From contig NZ_CP102592.1 in assembly GCF_025666195.1 (NCBI RefSeq), positions 2,852,001 through 2,916,000 on the forward strand: 64,000 nt of DNA, in the 5' to 3' direction. The notes under the pieces are model-generated. The model worked only from the letters and a program-made list of their open reading frames with translations. It did no database searches and was not told where the DNA came from. The stretch comes from Xanthomonas sp. CFBP 8443. Its GTDB lineage: Bacteria; Pseudomonadota; Gammaproteobacteria; Xanthomonadales; Xanthomonadaceae. Both the position numbers and the translations under genes were made by a program. Shown piece after piece: positions 63,350-64,000 of this stretch (within the stretch, counting starts at the first letter, position 1; every line of letters begins with the position of its first letter).

Positions 63350-64000
63350 TTGAGCGACTCCCCCCGCAGCATCACCCTGATCGGCGCCGGCCTGGCCGGC
63401 TCCCTGCTCGCCATCCTGCTCTCGCGCCAGGGCTGGCGCGTCACCGTCTACGAACGCCGCGGCGATCCGCGCGTGCAGGACTACGAACGCGGCCGCTCGA
63501 TCAACCTGGCCCTGGCCGAGCGCGGCCTGCACGCGCTGCGCCAGGGCGGCGCCGACGCCGCGGTGATGGCCAAGGCGGTGATGATGCGCGGGCGCATGGT
63601 GCATTTCGCCGACGGCCGCCAGCAGTTGCAGCGCTACGGCCGCGACGACAGCGAGGTGATCTGGTCGGTGCACCGCAACGACCTCAACATCACCCTGCTG
63701 CAGCTGGCCGAACAGGCCGGCGCGCAGATCCATTTCTACCGGCGCCTGCACACGGTGGACTTCGACGCCGGCTACGCGCGCTTCATCGACGACCGCGACG
63801 ACCAGCCGCACGACATCCGCTTCCGCAGCATGATCGGCGCCGACGGCGCCGGCTCGGCGCTGCGCGCGGCGATGCAGCGCAAGGCGCCGATGGCCGAGCA
63901 CACCGAGTTCCTGGACCATTCGTACAAGGAACTGGAAATCCCGCCCAACGCCGACGGCAGCTTCCGCATCGAGGCCAACGCGCTGCACATCTGGCCGCGC
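63350..64000 (+). CDS. kmo: Kynurenine 3-monooxygenase (3' part outside the window)
   Basis: The 217 visible residues are the start of an FAD-dependent hydroxylase that turns kynurenine into 3-hydroxykynurenine. The FAD motif is ITLIGAGLAGSLLAILLSR. GRSINLALAERG near residue 50 is the KMO signature, and MIGADGAGSALR near 165 is the DG motif. No ATG or GTG fits; TTG at 63350 directly precedes the conserved start, with another in-frame TTG at 63335. Confidence 0.93.
   Translation, partial: MSDSPRSITLIGAGLAGSLLAILLSRQGWRVTVYERRGDPRVQDYERGRSINLALAERGLHALRQGGADAAVMAKAVMMRGRMVHFADGRQQLQRYGRDDSEVIWSVHRNDLNITLLQLAEQAGAQIHFYRRLHTVDFDAGYARFIDDRDDQPHDIRFRSMIGADGAGSALRAAMQRKAPMAEHTEFLDHSYKELEIPPNADGSFRIEANALHIWPR

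Noticed and set aside
58312..63444. 1710-residue antisense open frame
   Set aside because: It is a high-GC shadow of the can-to-kynU genes, low in complexity and lacking any domain; the sense genes are clear.

Overview
The window is high-GC, densely coded bacterial chromosome. It looks like Xanthomonas or a very close relative in the Xanthomonadaceae. The pointers are the smc-zipA...ligA-epmA and rpsF-rpsR-rplI blocks, GyrA with Gln at position 83, the FFLEE-motif, DUF3011 and DUF3037 proteins, and many GTAG-type REP hairpins and CCCTCTCCC-type intergenic repeats. The genus call is inference from protein and repeat style; no rRNA or tRNA gene is visible.

Layout. 1-7.3 kb: 5' part of a lysR gene, serS, a tonB-like gene, then the same-strand serC-pheA-aroA genes, interrupted by a ~250 bp hairpin element. 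7.4-9.9 kb: the msrPQ methionine sulfoxide repair pair and an FHA-domain protein. 10-14.8 kb: a probable polyhydroxyalkanoate/lipid-granule neighbourhood (PHA-system protein, FFLEE protein, patatin lipase, phasin) and a membrane-anchored Mrr-like nuclease. 14.9-16.9 kb: a two-domain reductase closely resembling the alcohol-forming fatty acyl-CoA reductase of Marinobacter. 17.1-24.7 kb: a complete hut regulon (hutC, hutF, hutI, hutH, hutG, hutU) with a visible HutC operator. 25-31.7 kb: acyltransferase, TonB-dependent receptor, acyl-CoA-binding protein with a TetR regulator, and a HipA-like kinase. 31.7-37 kb: a DUF3037 protein, a second phasin-like protein, a TPR-like protein and a PQQ-dependent membrane dehydrogenase, separated by repeats. 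37.3-46 kb: gyrA, mtnA, a DUF3011 protein, epmA and ligA. 46-53.7 kb: a Tat-exported aminotransferase homologue between two composite repeat elements, zipA, smc, rplI, rpsR and rpsF. 54-58.4 kb: a phosphopantetheinyl transferase, an IscA-type protein, asnS, small overlapping genes and a PaiB-like gene. 58.6-64 kb: carbonic anhydrase, then kynurenine-pathway genes (3-hydroxyanthranilate dioxygenase, kynU, kmo) with an FUSC membrane protein between them.

How it fits together. Histidine is degraded through the five-step HutF/HutG route. Tryptophan-derived kynurenine is converted toward quinolinate and NAD. Acyl-CoA and storage lipid appear as a theme at several loci (acyl-CoA reductase, ACBP, two phasin-like proteins, patatin). 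Much of the intergenic space is dispersed repeats of four kinds: (A) GTAG REP/BIME hairpins, (B) CCCTCTCCC/GAGAGGGG modules, (C) GGGATTC-type heptamer arrays, often inverted, and (D) the hairpin element between aroA and pheA. No prophage, CRISPR array or intact insertion sequence was seen.
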